Below, piece by piece: positions 28,301 to 40,155 of a stretch of DNA of 64,000 nt. The notes below the pieces were generated by a model that did not search any database, was not told the DNA's origin, and saw nothing but the letters and a program-made list of their open reading frames with translations. How positions within the stretch are numbered: the first letter of the stretch is position 1; every line of letters starts with the position of its first letter. Source of the stretch: Pipra filicauda (taxonomy: Eukaryota; Chordata; Aves; Passeriformes; Pipridae); contig NW_024104096.1 in the NCBI RefSeq assembly GCF_003945595.2, positions 1,297,501 through 1,361,500 on the forward strand, read 5' to 3'. Made by a program: the position numbers and the translations under genes.

Positions 28301-31300
28301 ACAAGTATGAATGGTAAGCAAACCCAGAAAACTCCTCAGAAAAGAAAATTCTTGCAAGACTTTTAGCAGGACATAACCCTTACCACGGGAAATGCAAATT
28401 TGAACATGCAGGACATACTCTAGAACTAAAAAGCATTTTCCCTCTCATTATAGGTCCTTCATAAAAACAGAAATTTTCTGCATTTCTCCCACATCCTAAA
28501 GCACATTGCTTTCCCTTAAAGTGGCAGGAATTTGCTGATATCTTGCTGTCAGAGTAAAGCATCCTTGTTCTGCTAAGCAATTAGTGTCTGAGTAACTTAT
28601 TGCAATTGAATTTCACATCCAAAAGGAAGAAAGTGAAAATGCTGAAACGTAACTGACAGTTACAATAGCACAGAGAGCCCACACAGTGAGGGGTGAAAAC
28701 TTATCTTGGAAGAAATGACTGAAAGCATTCCAATAACTGGCACTCCAATAAAAAGGCACTGTGCTAAGGGATGACCACAAATCTGCTGTTTGGAAGAGAC
28801 AATTTTTCATTATCTTCTATAACAACTTTTTATGCACAGTCTATACCAACAGATAAAATATCTTGATGACAAATACTGATAAGATTACACTAAACCTGCC
28901 AACTACACTCTAAGTACAGTAAGATCATGTTTAAGTGGAAAGACTAGGATGTCAGACAAATGGAGTGACCTAGTAGCATCACACTGCTTTGGAGCTGGCT
29001 GGAATTTTAGTTTGGGGACAGCAAACTGTTGTCTGAGAAAAGCAGAAGAAACACCACACTGCAAATGCTACTGCTGAGCATTTCCTTCCCCTGCATGTGA
29101 AGGAACCAGCAGCAATAAGATTCTTGTGCTAAAGGACCACTGCCTGGTCACACAGAATGCAAGCCTAGCCTACAAATCCCTTATAAAGGCTACAAAGAGG
29201 GGAATACCATTAACCCAAGAAATGTTAGCTTATGTCATGCTTCACAGAGGAGATGAAGTGCCAGAAGAGAAGGACTCGCAGGCTTACAGACGGAACACCG
29301 CTCTTTCCCCAGTATTTTCTTGGCCATTACACACAGTGGAAAATACTTTTATCTTCAAGCCAAGATGTGCCTATCAACCTCAAAAACCCCTTACACTAAC
29401 CTAAGGGGAAAAAAAACACAACACAGAGCGAGGAAAAGAGATACCAGTGCAGAAATAGTAGTCTTGGATGCTCCATCAGGACTTCTGTGGATCCTTTTAA
29501 GGCAGCACAGCATAGCAGCCATATGCTATGTATGCCTGTATCATTCAACTAGAAAAGATGCTGTCACCTTGAAACAAAGTCTAAAATCCTCAAAGGAAGT
29601 CCTGAAAGTCATCTGACCTAATACCCAATTCTGCTCTGTCTAGTCATCAAAGATAGAGCGTAATGCTGTGTAAAGGAGGCATTGATAAGCATCTAGACAT
29701 AACAGTAACTAGACTTTACTACAGAAGTAGTGCTCTCATTAAAAGCAGCAGGGAAAGCTTAAACAGAGAATATCAAGCTAATGTTGGTGTGAACACATGG
29801 CCATACAAGTGGTATGCATATACAGGCTCTGATTTCCTCTAACCTCAAGGTGGCATTGTTTAAGCTAATTTTAAAAAGCTTTTAATAAAAGCCCATGGAT
29901 AACTAAAATCCAACAAGCAAACACATTAAAACACAGAATAATTAATTAGGAAGTGCATCAGAAAGACCTAGTGATTATCAGAAGTTCAATCTGAACTTCT
30001 TTATATATTCTCAATTTTAGCTCAAATCAAGAGGAAATACTTGAGTTAATCACGCTATAAAGGCAGAGATAAGCGAAGGACAGTTAACAGAATCCTGCTT
30101 GCAGCTTTTCAGCTTGTGGATAAAATTAAACCTTAGACTGCCAGCCACCACCTATTATGTTAAAATTGGGCCTTACAAGGCTTTTGTGTTCTTTGCTTCT
30201 ACACAACTTAGCTAAATCTGGGGGAGTGCATTTCTTATTCTATCTCGTTAGGTTTTAGTCTCTAATTTGCCAAAGCCAATCTATCTAGACTGTCAGTAAA
30301 AAAATTAGCTTTCATTCTGGACAAATTAAACTTTTGAACCAGTTATTCAGACATATCCCTTCTGCAAAGACTTCAAAATTCATTTATCTTAAAGGCTTTA
30401 ATATTACCATACTCTTTTTCAAAAGGAAAAGCTGAGAAGTCACCAAGGCTCAGTGGCCTTGCTATCAGCCTTTAACTATACAATGAACTTTGCTGTTACA
30501 AACATTTGTTTTATTTTTTAAGGGAGGGAGGGAAAACAGGGCCTTTCTAGAAGTGTGCAAAGGACAAATCAGGTAAAACTATTACTGATACATTAAGCAC
30601 CTTATTACAAAGAACCCCATACACCCACACAAAACAATTTACTTCTAGACCTGAAACGTGCTTTGAACAACATGAACAGAAAAGCTGAACAAGTAGTCAA
30701 GTATTTACATATATAGCAAACACTGAAAAATTCTTATAGCATTAAGTTAATACCTTAGAAATTTAATGGATTTTTTATAATGCAGATAGCTTACTATACA
30801 GGGAAACATTTTCTCATGCATTGTTTGACAAATCTGTCAATAATCACAAACATAGGAAGTAACAGAGATAGGAAGCAACTAGCAAATTATATTTTAGAGG
30901 CTATTTAAAGTTACTTCTTGAATGTGACTTTGAATGTCTTATTTATTAGCTGCCTCTAATATTCACAACATTGTATAGCAGTATGTCTGAAAGTGCCACC
31001 TGATGAGGAAAATGAAAACCAAAAGAAGTTCCCTGAAGTCTTATCTTCTCTAACTGCAAAGCAGCAAAATGTCAAGGTATAACTGAAGCAGTAAGAGGCT
31101 TAATTACCTGAAATTCATACACTACTATTTACACTGGCTGAAGAAAGAAAAGCTGCTAGTATGTTCAAGAAGACCAGTCTCAAAATGAAAACAAAAATAC
31201 GTAGTTTCTATTAAACATTACTTTGCACTGGGGGAAAGAGGAAGAGAGTTGCATAAGAAAAATACCAATATTGGTATTGGTTGTGTGTGCAGAGTAGATG

Positions 31301-34300
31301 ACAGATCTACAAATATCAGGACTGACCTACATACAGAATAGACCAACTATGACCTGTCTAAAGCCGTAACCATCTTGACATTAAGCTGTTGCTGTGATAA
31401 GCAAAAGATAAGAAATGCAAAGTTATGTTCTATTCTACTCACAGTCTGTTTCATGTGAGCTCAATCTCCTGAAGCCTTTTTCCAGTGTCACACAGGTAAT
31501 GCAGAAGTACAAGTTAATCTCTAGGCACAGTAACTTTAGTTACAGAGTAAACACATTAGCACAGACCTTATCCTTCAAAAACCAAACATGGCTACTCACT
31601 TTACATTCCATTTTTAGGGAAGGTTAACTGTGAAATAAAAGTTTGATTTTTTTTTTCCATGTATTCCTAGAGTTTTATGGTTAAAGTGACCACACAGGTT
31701 AAGCAATTTTTCTGTTATGTTCTTTCAAAAAAAAAGAGAAGAAAAAATGAAGTATAACCCTAAAGCTGCAAAAAGTGGCTGGAAGACTCCAAAGCAAGCA
31801 AATTGCTTTGAACTCAAGAGTTTATATAACAGACACTATTACTCAAATTATTCTCAAATTATTTTCTATTTTTTACCAGATAATTTACAGTATAAGAGAA
31901 CAAACCAAAATGCTCTACTGAAGTCAGTCATCTTGTATCATCCTAATAATAAAATCTGAACAATTTCTGACCTAAATATTACCAAAAAACTTAACATGTC
32001 AAGAAAATATATTCTTGGGACATTAATACCTCAAGAACAACAAAAAACAACAATCAAATGTGGCAGACATGGAAAATTTGTCTTTACTCTGAATAAATGT
32101 GAACAAAGCTCCAAGATATCTAATGACAACATTGAGTAACTCCCCTCAACACTCTGTAGAATTGACTGCATGAGTCACCAGTAGAACAGTCACAAGCACT
32201 CAGCACATGGCCTTTTGTAATTATATCCTTCACAGAAGGCTAACTTATGTTGGCACATTTTAGTCCAATAAAAAATATCGACTTTTAAACTAAAGTATTC
32301 AGATGCCAGGAGGAGGCACATAGAAGAAGCAAATGAGGAAAGATAGGAAGGTAAGTAAAGACAACCTTAAAGGTTTAAATAAAGGATCTTGTCTTTTTTC
32401 TAGAAAGATGGTGAAGGAATAACTACTATATATAGAAAAAATAAATCACTGAATGCCAGCCCCTCTTGTCCATAACAACCATTATTCACTACCTTCACAC
32501 TGTATCTTCTTTTAACATGTACACCTTGAAGAAGAGCTGCACAGCCACAGGGAGAAACAGGCAGATACATGTCATAGGTTTGAAAAGAGATGTTGGAATT
32601 TGAAACAGGCAGATATATAAACTAAAACCACTAAAATAGTTCATAATTCTCAACAGCAATCACCTGAAAATCTAGGAACAACACTTATCCAAAAAGTTTG
32701 TTTCTGTGAGAGTTGCTTCCAAACATAAGCATATATCAAAATTCCATGGTTGGCCCTTAAATCAGTAGGTATTTACTTATTATAGGGAAATTGTTATATA
32801 GCAGGCCAGTTTAATTTTTATTTTAATGTAGAAACAAATGAACTGCTGGTCCCAGATTCAATACAACCTCAGTGCAACATTTTTTTAACTAGCATTTAAA
32901 AGTGGAGATTTTAATCGGGATTTTTCTTATCCTATATTAGTGTTATGCAGGAGGTGTATAATTCTTCCCCCAGAATCACTGACACAAAAATCCTGAGCAT
33001 AAGCACTTTCACTGAACATTAGAAAACTACTGACAGAAAGCACTCATATTACCATTAAAGTAACAGGAGCAAAAAATTTTAGAGAAAAGGAAAAAACGAG
33101 ATCCCAGTCCAAGTAGACAAGAAGTCATCTTAACTTTTAGGTACAGATTTCAGAGCAGGTGCTAAAAAAAGGCCACATGCAGATTTGCTAGAAGGTGTTG
33201 GTGGACTGTACCTCCTGTATCAGCACCTCCAGCTCAGTATGCTCATGTCATGCAGTGCAAACAGAACCTTAATACTGTGCTGTCTTCCTATTTAAACTGG
33301 GGTTGCATCTAGACCTGACATCATAGAATTACTGGTTGGAAGGGACCACAGGAGGTCTCGTCAGACCTCCTGCCCAAGGCAGAAGGAACATTAAATTCAG
33401 ACCACACAGCCAGAGCTTTCTCCAGCTGGGCCTTGAAAAAGCCCCATGGACAGAGATCCACATCTGCACTGGGCAAACTGTTCCCAAGTTCAACTGCATC
33501 AGCTCCCATCCTCAACTGCCAAAACTTTCTCTGTTCAAATTAAGTTGTTCTCATTTCATCTCCACAGACAGACAGTCTTCTGAAAAACCTCCCTGGTAGG
33601 TATTAGAAGGTTATTAGGTCTCCCCAAGCCATCCCTTCTTCAGGCTAAGTAAGCAGGCACAGTTCCCTCTAGGTTTTCCTAGTAAGTCATGTGCTCCAGC
33701 CCCTTGACTATCTTATGTAACCTCAACAATTTCATTTAGAAACATTAGCCAGAAGCAGTTTGCTTTAACCACTTCAGATTGGATCTTATTCTTCCGCACT
33801 GAAGATGAATTTGCAAAGTGTGGTAAACTACAAATGCCAGTAAAAACATGAGCAAGTCATGCACTCTTTTGATAAAGGTAGGCATTACATCCTATAACAA
33901 GATAGTACTTGACCTATTCTGTGTGGAGAGGAAGAAAGAGATGCATCAAAAAGCTGTTATTTTCACCCTAGAAACTTTCCACCCACTCTACAGTTCAGTA
34001 AGGTCTTAAGCAGGTTCAGATGTCAGAAACACCAAACAAACAAGTCCTAAACAGTTGGCATATTCATTGCCACTTTAAGTATTACTTAAAAAGATGTTCC
34101 AAAATTGAAACCTGAACCTTTTGGTATTTCTCTGTAAATTATTATACATATATTTATTTGCATCATACATTTGCATTAACTGTCAAAAGTTTTAACTTCA
34201 GTGAGCACTTCAAGACACCATGCCAAAGGAAACCATCCCAGTTAAGCACTAGGACAGAGGTGTGAGCACTTTTATGTGGAAGAGATCAATGAGCAAGGTT

Positions 34301-37300
34301 TTGTACAGCTTTTTTAGATGAAGCTGATACAACAACTGAAAATATTATTTGAATGCCTTGATAATACAAAGAATACCGAGACTTTTAGAACAAAAAATTA
34401 TAACTAGTCTCTCAGGAGTTTCCCACACTTAAATAGGAAGAATAATTACTTACTGTCTGCAGGTAGAAGTTAATTGTGAAGCAGCAATTAAAACATGTAC
34501 GTTTGTTCCTAAGCATATCAAACCAGACATCAAAGATGGAAATATAACACCTATAACATGACAGTCAAAAGGTTAAGATGGTTTATAAATAACATGCTGA
34601 CACCTTTATATTTCAGATAGGCAAAAGGCACTCTACAGGTCTGCATTAAGTCTTCACTAACCATCTTTACTGCTAAGACACAGAAAGAACTCAATCTACA
34701 TAGAACCTTCAGCATAAAGAGAAGTGAAACAGTAAGGAATGTACCTGGGATGAAGCACTAATGCAAAAGCCAAGCTACTACAAAGTTATCATTGTTTCAA
34801 ACTTTCATTCTTCAAACCCACTCTCCAAGGTGATTTTGCTTTTTCCATCCTGTATCAGTATCAGCTTGCAATCAGTTAAGGTAAAGACAGGGAAAAACAA
34901 ACACCTTGTTTCCTTTCCGGTAGAGATTAACCAGCACAGTCCACTCTTTATTCTTATATTCCCTTCCTTCTAAGCATGCACAACCTACTCTGGAGGAACA
35001 ACAGAAAGCCAGGTACTTCTAGATGTTGATAGGCTTTGACCAGAAGTCAGGGAAAATCCTCTCTCAAAAAAAGAGTTTGTGTTGTGTAGAAAGAAAACAA
35101 TTCCTTCAGGTAGGACAATGAAGAGAGACATGCTTAATCAGTGTAAGTAAAACAAACAAACTGCAGAGATGGTATTTTTATGAAAAGTGAAAATACTACA
35201 TAAATCCTGCTTTGTGTTTTTTATTCTTTATTACTCTGCCCATCTTATCTGGTTGAACTCCTCTCCTACGAAGACTTACTCATGTGTCAACTTCAGTCAG
35301 GGAGACAACTCACAGTGCACAACACCCAGTACAAGTTTAAGAAGTTCAGAATAAAGGTCTTTAATCAAGGGCCACACTGCACTAATTACATCGTCTAGGC
35401 TGTAGCATTAAGGTCTTAAGCCAAACCTGTGTATTAAGTTACTAAAGTATCAACAGTTAATGGTGACAATAAAACTAAGTCAATGCTTGCCCTTTCAAAG
35501 AGGGAAGGAAAAGATTCATACCAACACAAACACCACCTCAAATGCTACCTGCAGTGAAAGTAACAATTGAAAATGATGTACAAAACTACTGCATATGCTT
35601 TTTTCTTGTGAAAAAAATTAGCATTGAATCAGATGACAATTGAGAAAACTGAAATAGAAAACCCATGAATTTACCATTTTGCCACTTTTGAACTATAATT
35701 GCTAGCATTTTTCTGATAAATCAGTGCTCTGCCAAAGAGAAAATTTAATCGCAACAGTATTCCTCTCTTGCTAGTATAAGTAATTCCTTAAGCAAACTAC
35801 AATTCTGCATTTTATTGTTTAATTGCTTTTAAAGTCTACCTGCAATTTCAACTCTATTGTCTCCTTTCAAAAAGGAATGGCAAGGGTAGATAACAAAAGT
35901 TGTACCATATTGCTCGTTTTTATCAAGGAGGGTGCATACTGACCACAACTGAACCAACTACTATCCACTCACAAAACAAAGCATGCTAATTCAAAAATTA
36001 AACCATGCTAAAATTACCACTACACTGATTCTTCAGCAGGTACCTGTACAAGCCTTCAACAGATTATTTATCACATTTTAACTAACATATTTGAATACTG
36101 AAATAACAGAAGGCAATGGTGCCCATGTTCTGACCAGCTGGCAAATACATGGGAAGAGAGAAGAAGTTGTCTTTATTAATGTAGATAGTATAGGAAGTAC
36201 CACAAATCATTACCACAGAACATGCTTTAAAAACCAAAATGCCAGCATTCTGAAGCCTTAGCATAAGCAATTGCAAGAGCAATCCACATACACTTCCACT
36301 GAAGTCAAGAGAATAAAGCTTAAATATATGAGTACATTTTAGCATTACAGCTCACATTACAGCATATAAAAAACACACTGCCACATAATTTCAAGTTTTA
36401 ATGAAAATGACTATAATTCTGTAATTTATACATTAAATCAACATGAATAAAGGGATTAAAAATAATAAAATAATAATAAAATCTTAGCATTTAAACAGAC
36501 CACTAACCCCTGCCTTTAAGTGTAGACATTAGTCCATGGCCCTTTACCATAGATTGAAAAGAGTTCTTGCAGAAAAGGAACATGTTTTAAGACTATTATC
36601 TGGAACTGTTATTTAAACCTGAACAAGAAGAAAAAAATTACAAGAGGGATGGAAATTCCAATTTTGAGGCTAGAAAAGATCATGATAATCACATGGATTA
36701 GTTTCCTAAATGCTGCAATAAGACAACTCCACAATGTAGTGTTACTTCACAGTCAGGCTTCTTGTATTTACGTTGTAGCCAATCCTTCAGCCAGGCATAA
36801 AATCCTTAGCTAGAAATTTTGAGGAACAAATTCCTAACATCTTAACACCTTCTTTGTTATAAATGCATGATTTGCTTCCAAACTGAAATTATGCAAGGAA
36901 AATAAAGGATGGAGCACAAAATACATCAAAGATGGACGAATCCCAGGCAATGATGTTGAGATGCTATCAAGACAGTCCTTACACTGGAGAAATCCAAAAT
37001 GCCGTATTAAGGAAAAAAACAGTAATCACATAGGTGTAGAATATAAGAGTCTAGAGAAGAAGCCAACTGTTCTCTCTCAGAAATACAGAATTAAGGACTT
37101 GCTCTGAGAGCTCTGACCCTTGTATACAAAGTGCACACATTCCGATCTACAGCAACACCTTACTCCTGACACAACAGCACATCACCACTCTCAGTGGTGA
37201 TCCAGGTAGTGGAAACAGAGAAAAAAACCTTCTTTTTCTCCTCCTTAACTATTAGAACTCAAATGAAAGTCATCTTACTGGAAAGCTATTTTCTGCATCC

Positions 37301-39651
37301 TTCACTAAGAGATCTGAATTTCATTTAAAAGTATGCACTTTGTGTTAAGGTATAATGCATTAACAGTTACTCTTAAGCTTTTGTACATGTATTTTTGCCT
37401 CTTAATCACAAAAACAACTGTCTTCATGAGCAAAAAAGATAACAGGATAGAAGAGGCATTTCCATGCCTCAGAATCCCTACAGATAATTTATCCAAGGGT
37501 TATGTCCCACAAGGCAAAATACCAAGGGTTTATCACTACAAACAACATGAAAGCAGTTATGTACGACCTTCAGAAATATCTGATGAATAAAAACTGGTTT
37601 CTTTGAATGTAACCCCATAAACCCAATATAAAACAAAAAATTATTTATACTGACTGCATTTTGAGGTCTTGGTTACTCCAAAATCCTTTTATTGGTATTG
37701 TGCTACACCCTGAATTAAATTCAAATCCTTAATACTTGGCTCCTTCTTACCATTACCACTTCTCAATTCTCACTCCTGTTTCTAAAGTTTTCTACACTAA
37801 GCCCAATGAATTCTTATATAAAAGCTTCAGCTTCTCTTCATACCTCCTTTTACTCTACCTAGGTACTTCAAATTTTTTCCTGCTGCCCTTGTTATTAAGA
37901 AAGTCAGGGACACTTTCCAATTGTTTTAGATATCAAGCTACTTCAAGTATACTGGAAAAAAATCTTTAAAAAGGGCCAGAGATACAACTTACAATTTCAC
38001 AAACTTGAAAGGATACAAGAAGTGTACATCAAACCTCACATCTCTGTTACAGGTAACTGATGAACAGTAAACTGGTTTGGCCACTAGTTAACTAACTTCC
38101 TTTTTTAAAATTAACTGTTTAACCTAACAGTTGGTCACAACACAGATGATACACAGCACCTTTCAGCCACTTCCCAACAGGGTGAACTAGGACTTCATGG
38201 TATGATATAACAGCAGTAAAGCATCCGCTCAAAATATTACAGGTTCCTAGAACTCAAAACCACTAAATATTATATATTACTGAACTACAAACTTCAGGAT
38301 GAAGATGAAATTTTCTTTTTGTTTGTTTAAGAGAAGTCGACTCTGCAGCACTCTTCCTAATCTATTCCTCCCTCCCTCCTTTCTCCTACAAGATAATTCT
38401 ATCATTCTCCTCTCAGTTCTTTGTCTTCCTTAACTCTTCCCTTTTATTCCCGACATCCACAGGAAGTGTATCAAACTGTATGCTTTCCTGATAGTACTTC
38501 TAAAAATCTACCTCCCTGTTACTTCTTGGAAATCCACTTGCTGTTCCTGGCTGCCAGCCTCCTTGACAGGCATAGTTCTAAATTATAACCTAAATCATCC
38601 CATCATTATCTTTCACTTTCAGTTTTTCTAAAACACAAAAAACTTTCCCTCCCTCCCCAGCTCACTTTTATCCTCTTTCTACATCAACCTGGAACTTCTC
38701 ATCTTCACCTTCCAGGCTGCAGTTCTACCCCTGCCCAACATGGTTTATGTCTCCATCACCTGCCTGATGACAGCCTGTATTTCACTAAATACTCTTTCCT
38801 TAGAGATAACCTGGAAAGGAAAAAACCACCAGGGTTCTTTTTGCTTCCTTATGATGAAAACTTGACAGGTTCATCAGTAGAAGCCTGATTCCTTTTGGGT
38901 CCCCACCTTCTGAGATACCAGGCTATAACAACTCCTGCAATAACAGGAGTTTTATCGTTTGCAGAAACAGGTCACAAGGGCTTCCTGGATGACTCAAAAT
39001 TACACATAAAGAATCTGAAGCAATTAGTGGAACAGGGTGAAAGTGCTACCTATTCAAATAAAAGCATAAAGAGAAAGCAAGTGTAATAGATTTTAAGAGT
39101 TACTAAGCATATAACTATAAGCATATAACTGTCAAAATACTTCTAAGGTTGTACTTTTTAACAGCACTCCAAAAATCAATTGTTAAGCTTTCTTCAGATC
39201 ATAAAACCAGCAACGAAACACACAAGACCAGCTAAACTTCGGTCGTCTTGTGGTGCCTCATTTTACGTGCACGTCAATGCCTTCCATACCCACAGGCCCT
39301 TCCAGACGCCGGGACACGGACAGCCCTGCGCAGCCCTCCACCTCCGCCAGAACCCACCGCAGCCCGGACACACCTCCTGCCCACAGGCTCGGGAAGGATC
39401 CCCCCACACCGCTCCGCCTTGCGCTGATTTACGTCTGCACTTGCACAACTTCTCCCGGGCCACCAAACATTTTAGAAGACAAAGAAGCGAAACCGGACCC
39501 GCCGCACCGGCTCGGGCCCTGCCCCGTCCCCCGGAGCGGCCCCAGACCCGCCGCAGGGGCGCGGGGGGCCCACACGGGCGTTCCCTCCCGCCGGGCCCTG
39601 CCCGTACCTGTCCATGGTCTGCGGCAGCGCCAGGCCCGTCTGCTCGGCCAT
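13257..39651 (-). CDS. MARCHF5: MARCHF5 (MITOL), RING-CH E3 ubiquitin ligase; whole coding span, six exons
   Basis: Joining the six exons (44, 203, 131, 184, 167 and 117 coding nt) gives 846 nt, which is 281 residues plus TAA with every phase consistent. The family ligase sits in the outer mitochondrial membrane. There it ubiquitinates fission/fusion and signalling proteins (DRP1, MFN1/2, FIS1, MiD49 and others) and helps control mitochondrial shape and quality. In the sequence, the C4HC3 RING-CH ligands are C17, C20, C36, C38, H46, C49, C68 and C71. Four hydrophobic membrane segments follow, at about 102-122, 142-162, 212-232 and 241-261. The N-terminus is MAEQTGLALPQTMDR, three residues longer than I recall for the human protein (278 residues). 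The rest is almost identical to human, for example VHQTC where human has VHQAC, and the C-terminus is EQEGA. The start codon lies in a good Kozak context (GCC ATG G). The gene is transcribed from the shared CpG island at 39250-40650. No break or missing ligand was seen. Confidence 0.97.
13374..14517 (-). other. MARCHF5: MARCHF5 intron 5
   Basis: Intron between exons 5 and 6, with GT-AG boundaries. No repeat or regulatory motif was recognised apart from short A/T runs. Confidence 0.9.
14518..14684 (-). CDS. MARCHF5: MARCHF5 coding exon 5 (third membrane segment)
   Basis: The 167-nt exon completes Gly188 and encodes residues 189-243. It includes the PRIPAEANPLADHVSATR loop and the third hydrophobic segment (about 212-232). 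The acceptor is CCTTAG and the donor is GTAAGA. Confidence 0.97.
14685..15094 (-). other. MARCHF5: MARCHF5 intron 4
   Basis: Short intron of 410 bp between exons 4 and 5 with consensus ends. Nothing else was seen in it. Confidence 0.9.
15095..15278 (-). CDS. MARCHF5: MARCHF5 coding exon 4 (second membrane segment and loop)
   Basis: The 184-nt exon encodes residues 127-187 plus one base of Gly188. It includes the second hydrophobic segment (LFLLIGLPTIPVMLILG) and the following basic loop (RLWRKYSNK). The acceptor is TTCCAG and the donor is GTAATG. Confidence 0.97.
15279..18428 (-). other. MARCHF5: MARCHF5 intron 3
   Basis: Intron of 3,150 bp. A 12-bp perfect hairpin at 18226-18255 (listed separately) lies near its 5' end. 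No nested gene was found. Confidence 0.9.
18226..18255. repeat. Perfect 12-bp inverted repeat with 6-base loop
   Basis: Arm CAGACTTGGCTT (18226-18237) pairs exactly with AAGCCAAGTCTG (18244-18255) across the loop TATACC. It lies in MARCHF5 intron 3, about 175 bp beyond exon 3. It could fold in the pre-mRNA. Its function is unknown. Confidence 0.85.
18429..18559 (-). CDS. MARCHF5: MARCHF5 coding exon 3 (first membrane segment)
   Basis: The 131-nt exon completes Gly83 and encodes residues 84-126. It carries the first membrane segment (alanine/glycine-rich, about residues 102-122). The acceptor ends in ATAG and the donor is GTACAC. An in-frame readthrough upstream and downstream of this exon is intronic. 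Confidence 0.96.
18560..23669 (-). other. MARCHF5: MARCHF5 intron 2
   Basis: Intron of 5,110 bp with consensus ends. It holds short local duplications, for example a 13-bp direct repeat GTTATGCTCAAAA near 19468-19495. No gene or recent mobile element was recognised. Confidence 0.9.
23670..23872 (-). CDS. MARCHF5: MARCHF5 coding exon 2 (RING-CH domain)
   Basis: The acceptor TTTCAG precedes 23872 and the donor GTAAGA follows 23670. The exon encodes residues 15-82 plus one base of Gly83. It holds the entire C4HC3 RING-CH finger, which recruits the E2 enzyme. All eight zinc ligands are present, together with the Trp-Val-His core around H46. Confidence 0.97.
25423..25452 (+). mobile_element. Old CR1 3' terminal scrap (possible)
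   Basis: AGAAGTCCCCTCCAACTC followed by TAATAATTTTG resembles the CR1 end (GGTCCCTTCCAACCC...AATTCTATG). It is short and diverged, so confidence is low. Confidence 0.35.
27378..27480. repeat. A/C-rich low-complexity tract
   Basis: A run of A followed by ten C, then AAAC/CAAA-type simple sequence. It is located in MARCHF5 intron 1. It produces a spurious lysine/glutamine-rich open frame. Confidence 0.8.
29590..29650 (-). mobile_element. Old CR1-like scrap (possible)
   Basis: AGTCATCTGACCTAATACC followed by CAATTCTGCTC recalls the inverted CR1 text (ATCATCTAGTCCAACCCCTGCTC). It is too diverged to be sure. Confidence 0.25.
31261..31278. repeat. 18-bp perfect palindrome
   Basis: AATACCAATATTGGTATT equals its own reverse complement and contains a central CCAATATTGG. 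It lies in MARCHF5 intron 1. Its function is unknown. Confidence 0.85.
33318..33715 (-). mobile_element. CR1 LINE, 3' fragment, inverted
   Basis: The plus strand reads ATCATAGAATTACTGGTTGG then AAGGGACC at 33321 onward, the reverse complement of an avian CR1 3' end. Typical inverted CR1 text follows (a TCTCCAGCTGGGCCTTGA-like block, TCCCAAGTTCAACTG, CCCTTCTTCAGGCTAA). It is a truncated retrotransposon with no intact reverse transcriptase, resident in MARCHF5 intron 1. Confidence 0.85.
39608..39651 (-). CDS. MARCHF5: MARCHF5 coding exon 1
   Basis: This exon encodes residues 1-14 and two bases of Arg15, starting at the ATG at 39651 and ending before the donor GTACGG (39607 downward). A second in-frame ATG is codon 13. 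The first is preferred because its Kozak context is strong and because the full N-terminus matches the avian form I recall. The 5' UTR extends upstream into the CpG island; its start cannot be seen. Confidence 0.92.
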
Positions 39652-39930
39652 GGCCCCGGGCGGCGGAGCGGGCCCAGCCGAGGGCCCGGAGCCTCACAAA
39701 GGCGTCACGCGTGCGGTGGCGGCGAAGGGGGAGCGACGGAAGGCAGCAAATCCGCCCTTCCGCGGGGCGGCTCCTCCTCCGGCGGGCGGGACGCGGCGCG
39801 GGGCCGGTGGCTGGGGCAGGACGGGGCGCCCGGGGAGAGCGGCGAGCGCTGAGCGCTGAGCGCAGCCGCCCGTCACCGGTGCCCGGCAGCGCCTGCGCCA
39901 CAGGGAACGGGCGGCGTGTCCCGGAGCGCC

Positions 39931-40016
39931 GGGAGCTGTAGTCCTGCCGCCGGGAGCTGTAGTCCTGCCGCCGGGAGCTGTAGTCCTGCCGCAGTCCTGC
40001 CGCCGGGAGCTGTAGT
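39931..40016 (-). promoter_or_regulatory. Four-copy ZNF143/THAP11 (SBS) motif array
   Basis: GGGAGCTGTAGT, the reverse complement of ACTACAGCTCCC, occurs at 39931-39942, 39952-39963, 39973-39984 and 40005-40016. This fits the SBS core ACTACAnnTCCC bound by ZNF143 and THAP11 at housekeeping and bidirectional promoters. Spacings are 21, 21 and 32 bp, close to two, two and three helical turns. The 21-bp unit is a tandem duplication; the last gap holds an extra 11-bp partial copy. It likely drives MARCHF5 and/or the plus-strand transcript. Confidence 0.75.
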
Positions 40017-40100
40017 CCCGCCGCCGGCGCGGGTTTAAAGGTCCGGCGGGGCGCGTCCCCTCCTCTCCTTCCCCTTCCCCGCAGTGCCCCTGCCCTGCCC

Positions 40101-40155
40101 ATGTCTCTGCTCGCCGCCGTCGCGCAGTCGCTGCCCGGCACCGCGCGCGGGGCAG
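40101..40155 (+). CDS. Candidate exon 1 of an unrecognised small protein
   Basis: The ATG at 40101 opens MSLLAAVAQSLPGTARGA and ends with one base of the next codon at the donor CAG|GTACGG (GT at 40156). The start context is weak (C at -3, T at +4). It joins in frame to 40898-40929. The alternative reading is that this is non-coding CPEB3 exon 1, since CPEB3 is expected to start here. I do not recognise the protein. Confidence 0.35.

Larger units (their letters stand above)
23873..39607 (-). other. MARCHF5: MARCHF5 intron 1 (15.7 kb)
   Basis: This largest intron separates the short first exon from the RING exon. It contains a CR1 3' fragment (33318-33715), weaker CR1-like scraps, an A/C-rich low-complexity tract (27378-27480), an 18-bp palindrome (31261-31278) and a pyrimidine-rich stretch near 38360-38480. 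No nested coding exon could be supported. Confidence 0.9.
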
